A stretch of 64,000 nt of DNA from the NCBI GenBank assembly GCA_036365455.1, contig JAWQUS010000027.1:17410501-17474500 (forward strand), read 5' to 3'. Shown here one piece after another: positions 43,384-54,932 of the stretch (position 1 is its first letter; every line of letters begins with the position of its first letter). Source of the stretch: Macrosoma leucophasiata. Taxonomy: Eukaryota; Arthropoda; Insecta; Lepidoptera; Hedylidae. A model generated the notes under the pieces. That model searched no databases and was not told the DNA's origin. It saw nothing but the letters and a program-made list of their open reading frames with translations. Made by a program: the position numbers and the translations under genes.

Positions 43384-44300
43384 AGGTATCTATATAATTC
43401 TCATTGTCATTCATATTACTCTTTAGAATGAATTCAGAAAAATAGCATATCAATATGTTAGTATCTATATCGAACCAATCCTACCATACCCTACGTAATA
43501 TGAACTAACAAGCAAGTTAGACGATTCGCACACAAACCCGTATGCCAATTGCCGCAGGCGGACAAGAAAAAGGATATCGCAACACAAATAAAACGCAGTC
43601 GCAGAATACCGAATAGTATGGAACCAGTACTTTTCAAATATTTTCTCTTACGATGTTTTAGTATGCTCCGATGTTGAATTACGTGAATAGAGAATTAGTT
43701 ACTAATAATATTTTATTTGCATTTTCAACGGATACGCTATCCAATCATTAATGGTACATGGGTAAAATAAAAAAAATCCGGACGAATTGAAAACCTCCTT
43801 TTATAAAAGTCGGTTGAAAAAAAAAAGAAAAAAAAACAGAGATCTTAATACAGATGTGTAGTCGCTTTTGAAGTCTTTTGTACAAATATTATCCGACGTA
43901 TCTATAATCAAAAATTAGGGTGGGATACATGACCAACTGGCCGGTAATCAAATTGCGTGAAGACTCGATACATTTATGTTAAAACATAGCACAGGTCGAC
44001 GTATTGATTTAAACACCATAGCACAAATAATATTTAAGAAATATTCGTCGAAAAATGCTTCCAAGTAGAAGATAATTTGGTAATATACTCGTAGGTACCT
44101 AAACTACCCTTTGTCTGTAATGTAGTATGCTCATAATTACAATTCAAATTTTCAATCGAATTTCGGGAAATTCTCTTTTAATGCTATCTAACCCTCTTGC
44201 ACAAATTTCTGCTTTTTACGACAGCTAGTTTCAGTTGAGCGCTGTCGGTTAGTCAGTTTTGCAACGGAAGTTTATTTGTAAGTACTATTTTTTGTATACT
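43384..44300. other. Unassigned stretch with a family G crumb
   Basis: About 43775-43815 reads CGAATTGAAAACCTCC .. AAAAGTCGGTTG, the minus-strand counterpart of the G-type end at 37523. No gene recognised. Confidence 0.45.
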
Positions 44301-44589
44301 AAGTGGCATGCAGCTCACATTGATATTTAGTTATGACTGCAGCCTACACAAAAACCAGAGGTCAAAATGCAGACGCATTGCCACCCCTGAGACCTAAGTT
44401 GTTATGTCTCTGTTATAGTTATTACGGCGCCATACCGGCCTTAGCCATGTAACCGGAACACGATGGTGCTGAACACTATCATTTGGCAGCAGATAGATTA
44501 TATTTAAGTGATGACGCGTTGCCAAGTATATTAGGTAATGCGGTGATGCCTACACCCTCGAGTTCCTACACTGGAACTCTACCACCGGT
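44301..44589 (-). mobile_element. Family A retroposon, full length with internal change
   Basis: Minus strand from ACCGGTGGTAGAGTTCCAGTG to the tail complement of AAGTGGCATGCAGCTCAC. An extra segment near 44505-44530 repeats AAGTGATGACGCGTTGCC, and the GTTTGCC part of the tail is deleted. Confidence 0.8.
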
Positions 44590-44703
44590 GATATAATAAT
44601 ATAAGCCTTTATGCCTAACCTAACCAAGAGTAGAAGAAGAGAGAGCAAGGGGAAACAGCGTTTTTAAGAGGTGATAATCGAATAGTGAAAACACCAAATG
44701 ATA

Positions 44704-45179
44704 TTTATATGGAAGCGAGAGCTGGGTATGCAGGAAAGAGCATGAAAGTAAGTTGAACGCGGTCGAGATGAGATCTTTGCGCAAGATCTGCGGTGTATCA
44801 CTCACCGATCGCGTTCGTAATGAAGATGTAAGAAAGAGACTTTGTGTGAATGATAGTATCGATGTAAAAATGAAAAAAGGCATGCTCCGATGGTTCGGGC
44901 ATATAGAAAGAATGTCGAATGAGCGAATGACTAAACAGATATACAATGCGAATGTGGATGGTTGCAGAGGCCCAGGAAGACCAAGGCTGACCTACCATGA
45001 CCAAATAGGTCGAGTTCTGTCTGATGGTGGGGTCAAAAGTCTTAGGAATCGGCGTGCATGTATGAAGAGAATGATGAAGGTAGACGAGGCACGAGAGGTT
45101 TGTCAGAACCGGGATCTCTGGCGCTCTACACTCTCTGCCTACTCCGTTAGGGACCTGGCGTGAAGATACATACATACAT
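44704..45179 (+). mobile_element. Family F LINE 3' end, 476 bp, 5'-truncated
   Basis: Flanked by an exact 11-bp duplication ACCAAATGATA (44693-44703 and 45180-45190). It ends 3' in a (CATA)n run. The only coding content is the C-terminal part of a LINE ORF2; the reverse transcriptase was not copied. Four other copies are in this window. Confidence 0.92.
44710..45163 (+). pseudogene. LINE ORF2 C-terminal domain (family F)
   Basis: The open frame begins before the ATG at 44753 with YGSESWVCRKEHESKLNAVE and continues MRSLRKICGVSLTDRVRNED, KKGMLRWFGHIERM, GPGRPRLTYHDQI and NRDLWRSTLSAY to a stop at 45161-45163. It is analogous to, but distinct from, the family E block (GVSLRDRIRNEE .. QWAGHIARR). 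The frame is intact across roughly 150 codons, suggesting a fairly young insertion. Confidence 0.88.
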
Positions 45180-45190
45180 ACCAAATGATA

Positions 45191-45449
45191 CACGCGAAAG
45201 AAGAAAGAGAGAGAAAACCACATCGCCTAATCTGCCCACACAAAAGAAATTAAGCAAAATCAACCCCGCAAAAAACGCAATTTTGGAACCTTCTACATCT
45301 TCTTCGAAAGAAGTAATCAAACCAAGCTTACTTAATTATGTAACCCAAGGACGATCAGTTTCAGTGACAGAGATCTCAAAAAACAATTAACTGCCTCCTA
45401 CAACACCCGCAACCAAAACGAATCCAAATCAACAAGTTTACCCAATTCA
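45191..45449 (+). pseudogene. Possible decayed retroelement ORF, unrecognised
   Basis: A plus frame (about 45191-45390) is rich in Lys, Ser, Thr and Pro: RERRKREKTTSPNLPTQKK, PSTSSSKEVIKPSLLNYVTQ. Such low-complexity basic sequence is usual in ORF1 proteins of LINEs, but I see no zinc knuckle. The sequence was split by the family F insertion at 44704 and ends at the family A insertion at 45450. Function unknown. Confidence 0.35.
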
Positions 45450-45735
45450 CTGGTGGTAGAGCTCCAGTGACGGAGCCCGCGAGAGTAGGCACCACCGCAT
45501 TACCTAATATACTTGCCGCTAAATGGTAGTGTTGTGCACTATCGTGTTCCGGTTAGGTGGTAATGTACGGCCCTGTAATTACCGGCACAGAGGCATAACA
45601 CCTTAGGCCTCAGGAGCGGCAACGCGTCTGCATTTTGACCTCTGGTCATTGTGTAAGTGTCTATAAGCTGCAGTCATCACTTAACATCAATGTGAACTGC
45701 ATGCCTGTTTGCCACTTTCATAACATTAAAAAAAG
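45450..45735 (+). mobile_element. Family A retroposon, full length
   Basis: CTGGTGGTAGAGCTCCAGTG to TTTGCCACTTTCATAACATTAAAAAAA. Flanked by ATTCA (45445-45449 and 45737-45741), a plausible but short target duplication. Confidence 0.88.
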
Positions 45736-46440
45736 ATTCAACGTTAAACACACGCACCCCAAGCGGGCTACCACTACCATCACCGTGGGGGAAGAAGACT
45801 ACTACCCTTCCAGTACCAGTGATAAAGGGAAGTTATTTTTTGCTGGATCCCCACTGCTTAACAAAGATACCAATAGCGCTAAAGGCAAGGAAGCAGTTAG
45901 GTACAAAGTTTATCACACGCTATCCCGGATTAGGTGCTATCAGGGATCCGTACAACCTGAAGTGGGTAATAAATAACGTGCCGCCTGCTATGATACAGCA
46001 CATTTAATATTGTTAAACATACGGTACCCAAATACAATTTAATGTGCGTTTTAGAACAATTTGGGACATTAATTACAACTATTTCTACTGTTTAGTTCAT
46101 TATAATTTAGTGTGTAAATTAAGTTTAATTAAAAGCGATGACTTAATGATTTAATATCAGACGATTCAGATGTGTAATCACCAAATAGCTTCCGGTTGAA
46201 AACCAGCGTCGGGCTTCAGCCTGACATTATGCTGAACTGGAGAATATTTGTTGCAGTCGTGAGACATTGTTTGCTATTGATAGTGTAAGCGAGGGTTTTT
46301 TTTTTATATTATATAACAGTTATTTAAATGTAGTTACGTAAGTTTCTACTTACACCTAGTTAAGTTTTTTTTTGTTATTATCTCAAATATTTTTATCTTT
46401 TGTCTCGTATGTGTGTCTCTCGACTGCATCAATAAAGAGT
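45736..46440 (+). mobile_element. Probable retroelement 3' region with poly(A) signal
   Basis: Contains ACCAGCGTCGGGCTTCAGCC and GACATTATGCTGAACTGGAG, then a T-rich stretch and CATCAATAAAGAGTTTTTC, a polyadenylation-signal-like end. I know similar ends from lepidopteran retroelements. A plus frame ending near 46007 (GLGAIRDPYNLKWVINNVPP) is not recognised. It may belong to the same host element as 45191-45449. Confidence 0.4.
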
Positions 46441-47327
46441 TTTTCTTTCTAGATGTCCTTTCCATGTACATACAACAATCAAAGTTGCATAAAATAAAAC
46501 ATGTCATTTTTTTTTGTTCATATTGAATTTACTCTATAGGTACACAACAGGTACCTACGTTGTTCTTGACGTAGTGTAGTCGGTGATAATCACGAAATAA
46601 ATAAAAATCAGAGGTCAAAATGCAGATGCGTTGCCACCCCTGAGACCTTAGTTAATATGTCTCTGAGATAAGTTTTTACGAGGCCAAAGTTACAAATAAA
46701 TTACCATGGTAAACAGTTGAACATGGCGTGTATAATTTAAATAACTATCTACAGAACGAAAAACATAGAAACCAAAACCAATTTCCGTGAATACGATTGG
46801 ACTATTTGACAACTAGTTACAAAAGTATTTATCTATTGCCATCAGTGGCAATGAGGCAACGATGATTTGAATAACATTCGGCCTAATGATATATTTTAAA
46901 AGGTAAAGCAGGATTCCTTTTAGTGAATTATTTATACGCTCATCAAAATGGTAACGAATGCACGATCCGATGAAACGATGACGCAGCCTCCGGTACATTG
47001 AGTGTCTGTTTCTCAGATTAACTGGGAAAACTGGCAAAGTGTGAATTGAACTCCCGTGGGTTCTCTGCATGGTTACTTCTTTTTATAGGTTTCCTTTAAT
47101 TATTATTTAGTAATGAACTAATATATATATTTTTTTTCAAAATGTTAGTTTCCATAGTTTTGAAGATAATAAGCGAACGGCCATATTACCTAGTCTATTC
47201 TCTGAAATAAATATGTTCAAATCATTCAATCGTATAATTATAAATAGGACTTTCATTTGACAATTCACACGATATAACTACTTATTTTATTTTCTAAATT
47301 TTCTACCCAGGCATGATTACAATTTAT
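46441..47327. other. Unassigned stretch with a family A crumb
   Basis: 46605-46690 (AATCAGAGGTCAAAATGCAG, TTGCCACCCCTGAGACC) is a minus-strand family A fragment. Otherwise nothing recognised. Confidence 0.5.
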
Positions 47328-47524
47328 TTATTTTACCTTTGGTACGTGTTTGGGCCAACGATGTGTTTGGAACACAAGTGTACTAAATTTGAACTTAATT
47401 TCGAGAAAATTAGCTTCTGAGCACAGGCTGTGGACGGATAAACAGACAGCCGAGTGATACCATAACACTGTAAGGGTTCGGTTGTTTTTCTTTTTGTGGC
47501 ACGGCACCCTAAAAATGGAGATAT
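47328..47524 (+). repeat. Repeat tail ending in GGCACCCTAAAAATG
   Basis: A GTTCGGTTG .. GGCACGGCACCCTAAAAATG end and an upstream GGATAAACAGACAGCCG segment resemble the tail at 10290-10490. Short reading frames across it are incidental. Confidence 0.5.
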
Positions 47525-48122
47525 CAATTTGTTTTTTTAAAGACTTTTTCAAACGCAGCAGAGATTGGAAGCAAAAATTAACATTTCAAAAGAACTATCC
47601 TAATCTAGTCCTTGCGCACTTCCTATTTTTACATCAATTGACGCGACAGTTGAGAGCTAATATTGGTGTAGGTAATGCCTGAGTATGACAATAAATTCAA
47701 ATTGATTCCAATATCAAGTTTGGACATAACCAATTTTCTTTCTGTTTTTAATAAAAAAAGAAATGGGGGAAAAGATGATTTTCCCTACCTAATACCTTTT
47801 TGGTGTAATTATCATTTATGTGTTTTCATAAAAAACTTAACTCGTGTTTTCTTTTTAAAGGTAATTTCTCGCCTGTATTCTCCGAAGGGGAAATGACTTG
47901 GCAGCGGTAAGTACGAACGCGACTACCCATGTGTCAAGAAGATTCAACCGTTAAGTAGGTGCCTAAGTATTTTAAAATCGTATGTTTACTCATTTCGAAA
48001 AAGAGGAATTTGATATTTCTTCGGAATCATTTTTCTCTACCAATTGGATCAGTTGCATGTATGTACCTACGTAGATATTTTTATTTCATTTTATCATTAT
48101 GTATGATGATGAATTAATAACT
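47525..48122. other. Unassigned stretch with a possible family B crumb
   Basis: TCTCGCCTGTATTCTCCGAAG near 47867 resembles the family B 3' end. No gene recognised. Confidence 0.45.
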
Positions 48123-48136
48123 TAACTTTTTCGTAT

Positions 48137-48344
48137 GTATGTATCTTCATGCCAGGTTCCTAACGGCGGGTAGGCAGAGAGTGTGGAGCGCCAGATATCC
48201 CGGTCCTGACACACCTCCCGTGCCTCATCTACCTTCATCATTCTCTTCATACATGTACGCCGATTCCTAAGACTCTTGACCCCACCATCAGACAGAACTC
48301 GACATTTGGTCGTGGTAGGTCAATCTTGGTACAGACTTACGTAC
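48137..48344 (-). mobile_element. Family F LINE 3' end, 208 bp, 5'-truncated
   Basis: Flanked by an exact 14-bp duplication TAACTTTTTCGTAT (48123-48136 and 48345-48358). Contains GGCAGAGAGTGTGGAGCGCC and CCCACCATCAGACAGAACTC on the plus strand. Confidence 0.92.
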
Positions 48345-48358
48345 TAACTTTTTCGTAT

Positions 48359-49336
48359 ACGTAACGAAATAAATAAATAATATCATCCTACAAGGAGGTT
48401 AAAGCAAAATCGTGTCTGTGTTGCTAGCAACCATCCTCACCCATAAACTATCCTCGCGAGCTCTATTGCAACTTTGCAAGGTCAACATAATTTGGAGAAA
48501 GTCCAACTGGGGTAGGTTACATTGAAATTGGTTTTTCGACTCTTTTGTGCTTTGTATTCTATCCTACAGAGAGCTTTGGTAAGCCAACGAATCATAACAG
48601 AAAAAAAAAAAAAAAACATTAAAAAATATGCAAATATTGGGCACCGAGTGCGTAATGTTGCCATTTCTTGCATACATAATTAAGTAGAGTGAATATTACG
48701 AGCGGGCTCGGTGGCCAGTTAAATTTTGTGGTAAAATGGCAAAAAGTCCCGTTCATCCAGCAGACCGCTAATTACGCGAGTTTATCGATGCAATATTCGC
48801 GGGACCAATTTCGGAAAAACATATTCGCCGCCCAACAGCGTCCAACTATTTCTATGCTTATCTTTTTTTTTACAATTACAAATAATCTTGCTGTAGGTAT
48901 TATGTTAAATAATATAGGAGGTATTATATGTATTTACACATAACAAATCCTTTGCCTTTATTTTGTGGTTGTAAGTACTCGTATTATTAATTCACTTCTT
49001 TGATATCAGACTGAGCAGCCTTAGTATTAAATAGATGATTAAATTGAAAGCTCTATAAGTCTTGGACTGTACTCTGATATATGTAGTAACAATTTTTGCA
49101 CTCTTTCTGTATTTCGATGGACATATCAAGTATGAGATAGGCCGCCATCCTGCCTCTACCAATCCCTACTGGGACAACGTCGTAGTTAATCATATCATTC
49201 GCGACAACTTACGAAAGAAGGCTTAAGATAAATATATCTCGTAAATACGGAATATATAAACTGCGATCTCTTTCGATAATTTTGATCTACAAGCGTAATA
49301 GGTACTTACCTATACTATTGCATTCGGCAGGGTTTC
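48359..49336. other. Unassigned stretch
   Basis: A homopolymer A run lies at about 48599-48616. No gene or family recognised. Confidence 0.5.
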
Positions 49337-49339
49337 TTA

Positions 49340-49527
49340 GGGCCGATTTCACCATATTAAGATACACCGTAGTAAGACGCGTTTTACGTTCTTAAACGAG
49401 TTCAATAACACTGTACGGATTTCAGCGATGAAAATTGTTTGTGATAAGATTGAAATTGGATGCAAATTTTAAGCTAAAACGTCGTTTTATTAAACTCAGT
49501 TCTCAGCGCAAACGGTGAATGCCGACC
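49340..49527. mobile_element. MITE with TTA duplication (PIF/Harbinger-like)
   Basis: 188 bp with ends GGGCCGATTTCACC and (reverse complement) GGTCGGCATTCACC, 10 of 14 matching. Flanked by TTA at 49337-49339 and 49528-49530. Confidence 0.75.
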
Positions 49528-49937
49528 TTATACAGACAGGATCCGCACCACACGCGGCACTGCAAACATTATGTTTATTCACTTGTCAGAGTTTGAACTT
49601 TTGTAAATTAAATAAGGGAACTGGATGACAGGGGTATGAAGTGGTGAATGGTGACCAACTCGAACTGACATGACCAACTGACCAACGCTGACATGAAAGG
49701 TTATGGCTAAGAACGTGGTAAGGTACGGCATCACAACCCCGAGCCTAAGCTCGGTGGGTATCACCGTAATTACGTCATTAGACTATTCCACTGCAGAGTG
49801 GAGGTAGCTACGAGTACATTCTCTCCGGGCAGGCTCGAATCCAGACGCCAAAGAAAACTGTCGTCACGATAACTCAAACTCAAAGAATGCCAATGCCTAA
49901 TGCAAGTTACTTTTATACCGGTCACTCAGCTTTTTTT

Positions 49938-50188
49938 GACGATGATGGCAAACAAACTTGCAGCTCACACTCATGTTAAGTGATGACTGCAGCCTATGGG
50001 TAGATCTGCATAAAATCCAGAGGCCAATGTCATGTTTCTGTGATAGGTAGTTATTACGGGCCCATACATAACCATCTAACGGGAACACTTTATTACTTTA
50101 TAGCCGAACACTATCATTTAGCGGCAGATAGGTTAGGTAATGCGGTGGTGCCTACGCCCTCGAGCTCCTACACTTGGAATTCTACAGC
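49938..50188 (-). mobile_element. Family A retroposon, diverged
   Basis: Minus strand from GAATTCCAAGTGTAGGAGCTC to the complement of GATGGCAAACAAACTTGCAG. Middle region rearranged around 50030-50100. Confidence 0.75.
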
Positions 50189-51242
50189 TTACAATATACT
50201 TGCGCGAGTTTAGACTAGCACAGGTTTACATTAACAACGCAGTAACCCTCTCCCCTCCTAAATCATACGGAGTGGCTGGGGATGGCAGAGAAGAAAGGGA
50301 GCGGCAATCAATACAGCAACGAATTGATTTATAGATTGTGCAGAGTATCCATTCCGTACTTCATTAAATTTTTATAGTTTTATTAAGGCATGAAATAGAA
50401 TTTAATATTCTGAAAGCCTAGATTAAGGTTATGGACAGGACATGCCCACAATACGTAAAACAGGAGACCGCGCCTGTATCCAACTCCTAAGTGCTCATGG
50501 CATTCATGGTAACTAACGAGATTTTAAAACGGCGAACATTCATTGTGCATGCCGATGTGGGATCAGCGAATATCTGTATAACGACCCTACAGCATTGCAT
50601 ACAAATTTCCAATATTTAAATAATATTGAAAAGGAAGATTAATGTAATGGTAAGTGGGCGGTAAAGTAGGTCTGAGTGTATTTTCAGGCTATTGTAACCC
50701 GGCACAATTACATTTTTATACGATGAGATAGATAGTCTGAGTTCTCATTTGGAACACTACCACGTAATGTAATTGTCTAGTGATTTCTTTGTTTGTATAT
50801 TGTGAATGATGATGATTAATCAAAGATACAATAGAAAAGTAGATGAGGTAGTGTAAGTTCGTGCAGGTAGAGGTTCTTCAATAGTAGAGGTTCGTGCAGG
50901 CTCGATCCTAGACAAAAATTTTGTCGTGGGTCCATCTGTTTGCGACAAACAGCGATTTTGGGAGGTGTAGGCAGGTGTTGCTTGATACAACAGCAGTATG
51001 TGATTTTGATATATTTTTGAATGAATATTCCTTGTCTACTTGGTTTTGGGAGGAGTCGTGAACCTCTCTCCCCTAGCACCGCCACAGTATAGGTACGTGA
51101 AGCCCTAACTTTGACAAACTCTGCGTTATCGTGATCTATTGCTATACAAAATACTCCGACTGATGATTGTACCTATATGTATTTTCCTATGGCGAAAAAT
51201 CTACTGGTACCTACATTTACCTGTTAAATAAGATATAACAGT
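50189..51242. other. Unassigned stretch
   Basis: AGTAGAGGTTC and GTGCAGG phrases repeat near 50860-50905. No gene recognised. Confidence 0.45.
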
Positions 51243-51256
51243 CTTATTTGTATATA

Positions 51257-51569
51257 ACGTAACTTCACGCCTGTAATCCCCGAAGGGGTAGGCAGAGGTG
51301 AATGCATGCATTCAAGCATACATGCAAACACCCACGATTCGCCGGTTACGTTTTGGCCCATGTAACAGGTGGCGAGCCTGTTGACATCTCCGGGCACATT
51401 ACCAAACTTCGAGGTACTGGGAAATTTCCAGAAAATTGAAAAATCCCAATAGAACCAGAGATAAAGGACTTTACACCATTATCTCTGATAACCCCCTACC
51501 CGGGAATCGAACCCAGGACCTCAGCGTAGTAGTAGTGGCCTGCTACCACTAGGCTACCGAGGCAGTTAC
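51257..51569 (-). mobile_element. Family B SINE, full length, with 14-bp target duplication
   Basis: 313 bp flanked by an exact duplication CTTATTTGTATATA (51243-51256 and 51570-51583). On the minus strand the head reads GCCTCGGTAGCCTAGTGGTAG (A box) and GGGTTCGATTCCCGGG (B box), so it is tRNA-derived. The 3' end is GGATTACAGGCGTGAAGTTACG(T). This copy defines the family's real ends. Confidence 0.93.
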
Positions 51570-51583
51570 CTTATTTGTATATA

Positions 51584-52154
51584 CCTTATTGTATATAGTT
51601 CTTACTTTGAACTAGGTTAACCATAACTGGTACATTTGCCTGTTAGATAAAATATAACAGTATTATTTATCTATACCTAGTTCAGAGTAAGACAAACCTT
51701 GATTAAGTTACAAATCCTATTGTATCTTCTTAACTGTTATTTTAGAAACGTTTTTGTAATACCTTCGTATTGTAAATTGATCTCCAATTTCCATTTCGAA
51801 CAGTAACATACTGCGCCACTTCATCGTCAAGTTGTATTAATCAAAAGCACATTATGCGTAGAAAAACGCTTATATAACTGACCTTATAACCCAGTAAACT
51901 GCATACGCGTAACATACAGTGCGTGAACTGATTGAACGTAGTCGATCCAATTGTGACCATGGCGGTCAATGTCGACTTTATTTCAAGTGCAATAAGAGTT
52001 GGATTTGCTGTACAAAGTTAGATGTTCCACGTAATAATCTCATTCACAATCGCTAGATGTGTTTGTAACTTATTCACGTGCTGGTAAAAGAATGTTATAC
52101 TTCGTTGTTGCGTTTACATCGCTGAATCTGATTATTCAAGGCGGCTTTATCCAT
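51584..52154. other. Unassigned stretch
   Basis: No gene or family recognised. Confidence 0.5.
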
Positions 52155-52470
52155 AAACTAGCGAACCCGCCCCGGCTTCGCACGGGTAGCTTATTTCAAC
52201 TTACAAACGGTACATATCAAACGGTTTAGGATACGCATGCGAAAAACGGCATTTAAAACCGTATTTGACCGACTTCTTTGATAAAAACCGTGATATCTCG
52301 GTAAATATAAGTACGATATTGATAAATTAAATATAATATATATATATAACCTCCCTCAGAAAACCTTCTTTCCAACATTTCAAACAGGTACAAAATCCGT
52401 TCACAACTTACCGAGATTAGCGCATACATACAGACAGAGAAAGTAGAGGGACTTTACTTTATAATATGTA
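52155..52470 (+). mobile_element. Family J repeat
   Basis: Starts AACTAGCGAACCCGCCCCGG; includes GACCGACTTCTTTGATAAAA and an (AT)n run at about 52336-52348, and ends near ACTTTATAATATGTAGT. Confidence 0.65.
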
Positions 52471-52813
52471 GTGAAGTGATGATCTTGTTGTTGTCGTTCA
52501 AATCTCCACCTCCATCTAATCACATATTATTTAGTGCCTATGTAACTTTTCCAAACAATTCAAACGCTAGTCCCCGTGTGAATTGTTTGATCTGGTGCTA
52601 TCGTCTCCTTTCTTACATCGCACAACCCCCAGAAAAAGAGAGAAGTTCCACCCGCACAGATTGGATACATGGAAATGCTCAACAGTCCGATTCGCACGTG
52701 CATTTTGCCTAGACCTTCCAAATTGAAACGAATTTCCTTCTGAGGTATTCCCGCGGCGCTTCAAAATAGGGTTCTTCAAAACTGTCGTCAAAAGAGGATT
52801 CTTTATTTTGTCA

Positions 52814-52849
52814 AGCTGCCAGCCCTAAGGAATTTCAGGGCTGACAGCT
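52814..52849. repeat. 13-bp inverted repeat
   Basis: AGCTGCCAGCCCT and AGGGCTGACAGCT pair with one mismatch across a 10-nt loop. Confidence 0.75.
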
Positions 52850-52921
52850 AATATTCTTTTATGTTGTTGCATCTTTCTCTAACATAATTAGAGACTTTGT
52901 TTACAATTGATTTTTATTACT

Positions 52922-53080
52922 AACTAGCTGTGCCCGCGACTTCGTCCACGTGAGAAAAAAATTTATTATTCAGTAGGTATCTACCAGGACGAAGTCGTGG
53001 GCGCAGCTAGTATAAAAGTAGCCTAAGTTACTCCTTATTACATCAGCTATCTGCCAATGAAAGTCACGTCAAAATCGGAG
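52922..53080 (+). mobile_element. Family J repeat with doubled, inverted head
   Basis: ACTAGCTGTGCCCGCGACTT (from 52922) is mirrored by AAGTCGTGGGCGCAGCTAGT ending near 53011, followed by TAAAAGTAGCCTAAGTTACT as in the 19060-19264 copy. A family A crumb follows at about 53093-53157. Confidence 0.7.
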
Positions 53081-53235
53081 ATACTCAAATTATCATCTAA
53101 CCGGAACACAACAATGCCGAACGCTACCATTTCGAAGATAGATTAGGTAAACTGCCGGAACTGTACTACTTGAAAATCCGAAGTATCTCTCAGCTTTTCC
53201 GACTCAGTAGGTAGCGAAAGAGGTATGTATTCTTA

Positions 53236-53381
53236 CCCCCTTATTCATATACGTATTTTAGCTAAAGTGTTCCTAATCCCTGCTTTGTCCTTTTCTATCC
53301 TGCACATTTGACAATGCAACTGACAAAGACAAAGCATTCTATTGCTAAAACGTATCTAATGTACGTTTATGAATAAGGGGG
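53236..53381. mobile_element. PIF/Harbinger-like MITE with TTA duplication
   Basis: 146 bp, ends CCCCCTTATTCATATACG and GTTTATGAATAAGGGGG, flanked by TTA (53233-53235 and 53382-53384). It is a sister of 5817-5959, in inverted orientation relative to it by internal sequence: ACAAAGACAAAGCATTC here, GAATGCTTTGTCTTTGT there. Confidence 0.85.
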
Positions 53382-53384
53382 TTA

Positions 53385-53938
53385 ATTTCTTTGAGAAAGA
53401 TATTAGCACAATACTAAAGGCATTTAATGCCAGTACCTTAAACTCAATAAGATCCCAGTCTAAAACGACGTCTGTTTATATAAATCAGTCACGTCCCCGT
53501 TCAGTTTCACCATCACTATTCACATTAAGTTCAGCTATCGCATACGATAGTGCTCTGGAAATTTCAGGCGACATGAATTATAGCTGTGGCTTATAGAATA
53601 CGTAATTTGTATCTACCTCGTACCAATTGCTAGTGTAGCGAGCTGAATTCTGAAATAGTACAGAAAGAACGGTACGATAAGTGCTATTTCCCCTAGCATA
53701 TAATAACAATAGTATGTACGGACTACTGACCATAATTTTGCTACCTCGTCGTGTTTTATTTATTTATGTAACTTTAATGCCCAAAAGAAAGAACTGTACA
53801 TAATGCGGACCTAATGCAACTAAGGCAGTATCTACCAGTCAACCTTTAGGCAGATGATGATCTCAGTTCACAGTTACGCCAAGAATAATTTGGAACACTA
53901 CTCTGTAATGTAGTTATGTCTAGTCGTGTTCCATGTTT
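53385..53938. other. Unassigned stretch
   Basis: A 75-codon plus frame (53369-53596) starts inside the MITE end and matches nothing I know. Confidence 0.45.
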
Positions 53939-53949
53939 CCTATTTTTTA

Positions 53950-54299
53950 TTATGTATGTATGTATCTTCACGCCAGGTAGGCAGAGAGTGTAGAGCGCCA
54001 GATATCCCGGTTCAGACAAACCTCTCGTGCCTCGTCTACCTTCATCATTCTCTTCATACGCCGATTCCTAAGACTTTTGACCCCACCATCAAACAGAACT
54101 CGACCTATTTGGTCATGGTAGGTCAGCCTTGGTCTTCCTGGGCCTCTGCAACCATCCACATTCGCATTGTATATCTGTTTAGTCATTCGCTCATTCGACA
54201 TTCTTTCTATATGCCCGAACCATCGGAGCATGCCTTTTTTCATTTTTACACCGATACTATCATTCACACAAAGTCTCTTTCTTACATCTTCATTACGCT
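53950..54299 (-). mobile_element. Family F LINE 3' end, 350 bp, 5'-truncated
   Basis: Flanked by an exact 11-bp duplication CCTATTTTTTA (53939-53949 and 54300-54310). The minus-strand ORF (KKGMLRWFGHIERM, GPGRPRLTYHDQI) is nearly identical to that at 44710-45163 but lacks four codons (ACMK-type segment) and part of the tail. Confidence 0.93.
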
Positions 54300-54310
54300 C
54301 CTATTTTTTA

Positions 54311-54932
54311 ATGTTATTTAAACATATCTATTACCTATTGGTCATCGACACTACTTTTTGAGGGGCATTAATTACATAAATACCCTACACATTTTCTCTT
54401 AGAGGTAATAAATAAATCGTGTAGGTACATTTTTCTTTATTTTTTTAATTTTATGGCGATCAAGCATGCGGTTCACATTGGTGGTAACTAATACTACATT
54501 ATTACTTACCTCAGGCTTCAGGAGGCGCTTCTAAAAATAAATCTCAAGTTTCATGTATTTATAGGCTAAAAGAAAAAAAAATACTGCGGGCAGAAATTGA
54601 GAACCAGTCCACTCGCATGTGTTGTTGCGTAAAAATAAAAATATGTAAACTATACGTTGATTGTGACCAGCCATACAATATTTCTAGACATTAACCCTGC
54701 CCAACAGAATTTGCAACTTGAAATATGACACGAGTTATCGATGCATGGCATGAATGAAAACACACGCCTATATCGTATTATACAATATTCAACATGTGGT
54801 GCACACAGTTCATCGACGCTAGCTCGAGGCATACTGCAATATACAATTTCTTCGTTAGTATAAACCATGAAAATAAAGGGGAAAGAACCGACTTATTCAC
54901 TAAAAATAAAAAAAACAACAGGTTGCACAGTT
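54311..54932. other. Unassigned stretch
   Basis: About 54596-54635 (CCAGTCCACTCGCATGTGTTG) resembles the sequence after the family C relic near 1077. Nothing else recognised. Confidence 0.4.

Noticed and set aside
44798..45223. 141-codon minus-strand open frame
   Set aside because: Antisense shadow of the family F LINE C-terminal frame.
46427..46440. AATAAA as the end of a host gene
   Set aside because: The upstream sequence looks like retroelement 3' sequence and no host exon precedes it.
51480..51569. Functional tRNA gene on the minus strand
   Set aside because: It is the head of a full-length SINE with its own target duplication, with no proper acceptor stem.
53926..54321. 131-codon plus-strand open frame
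   Set aside because: Antisense shadow of the family F LINE copy on the minus strand.
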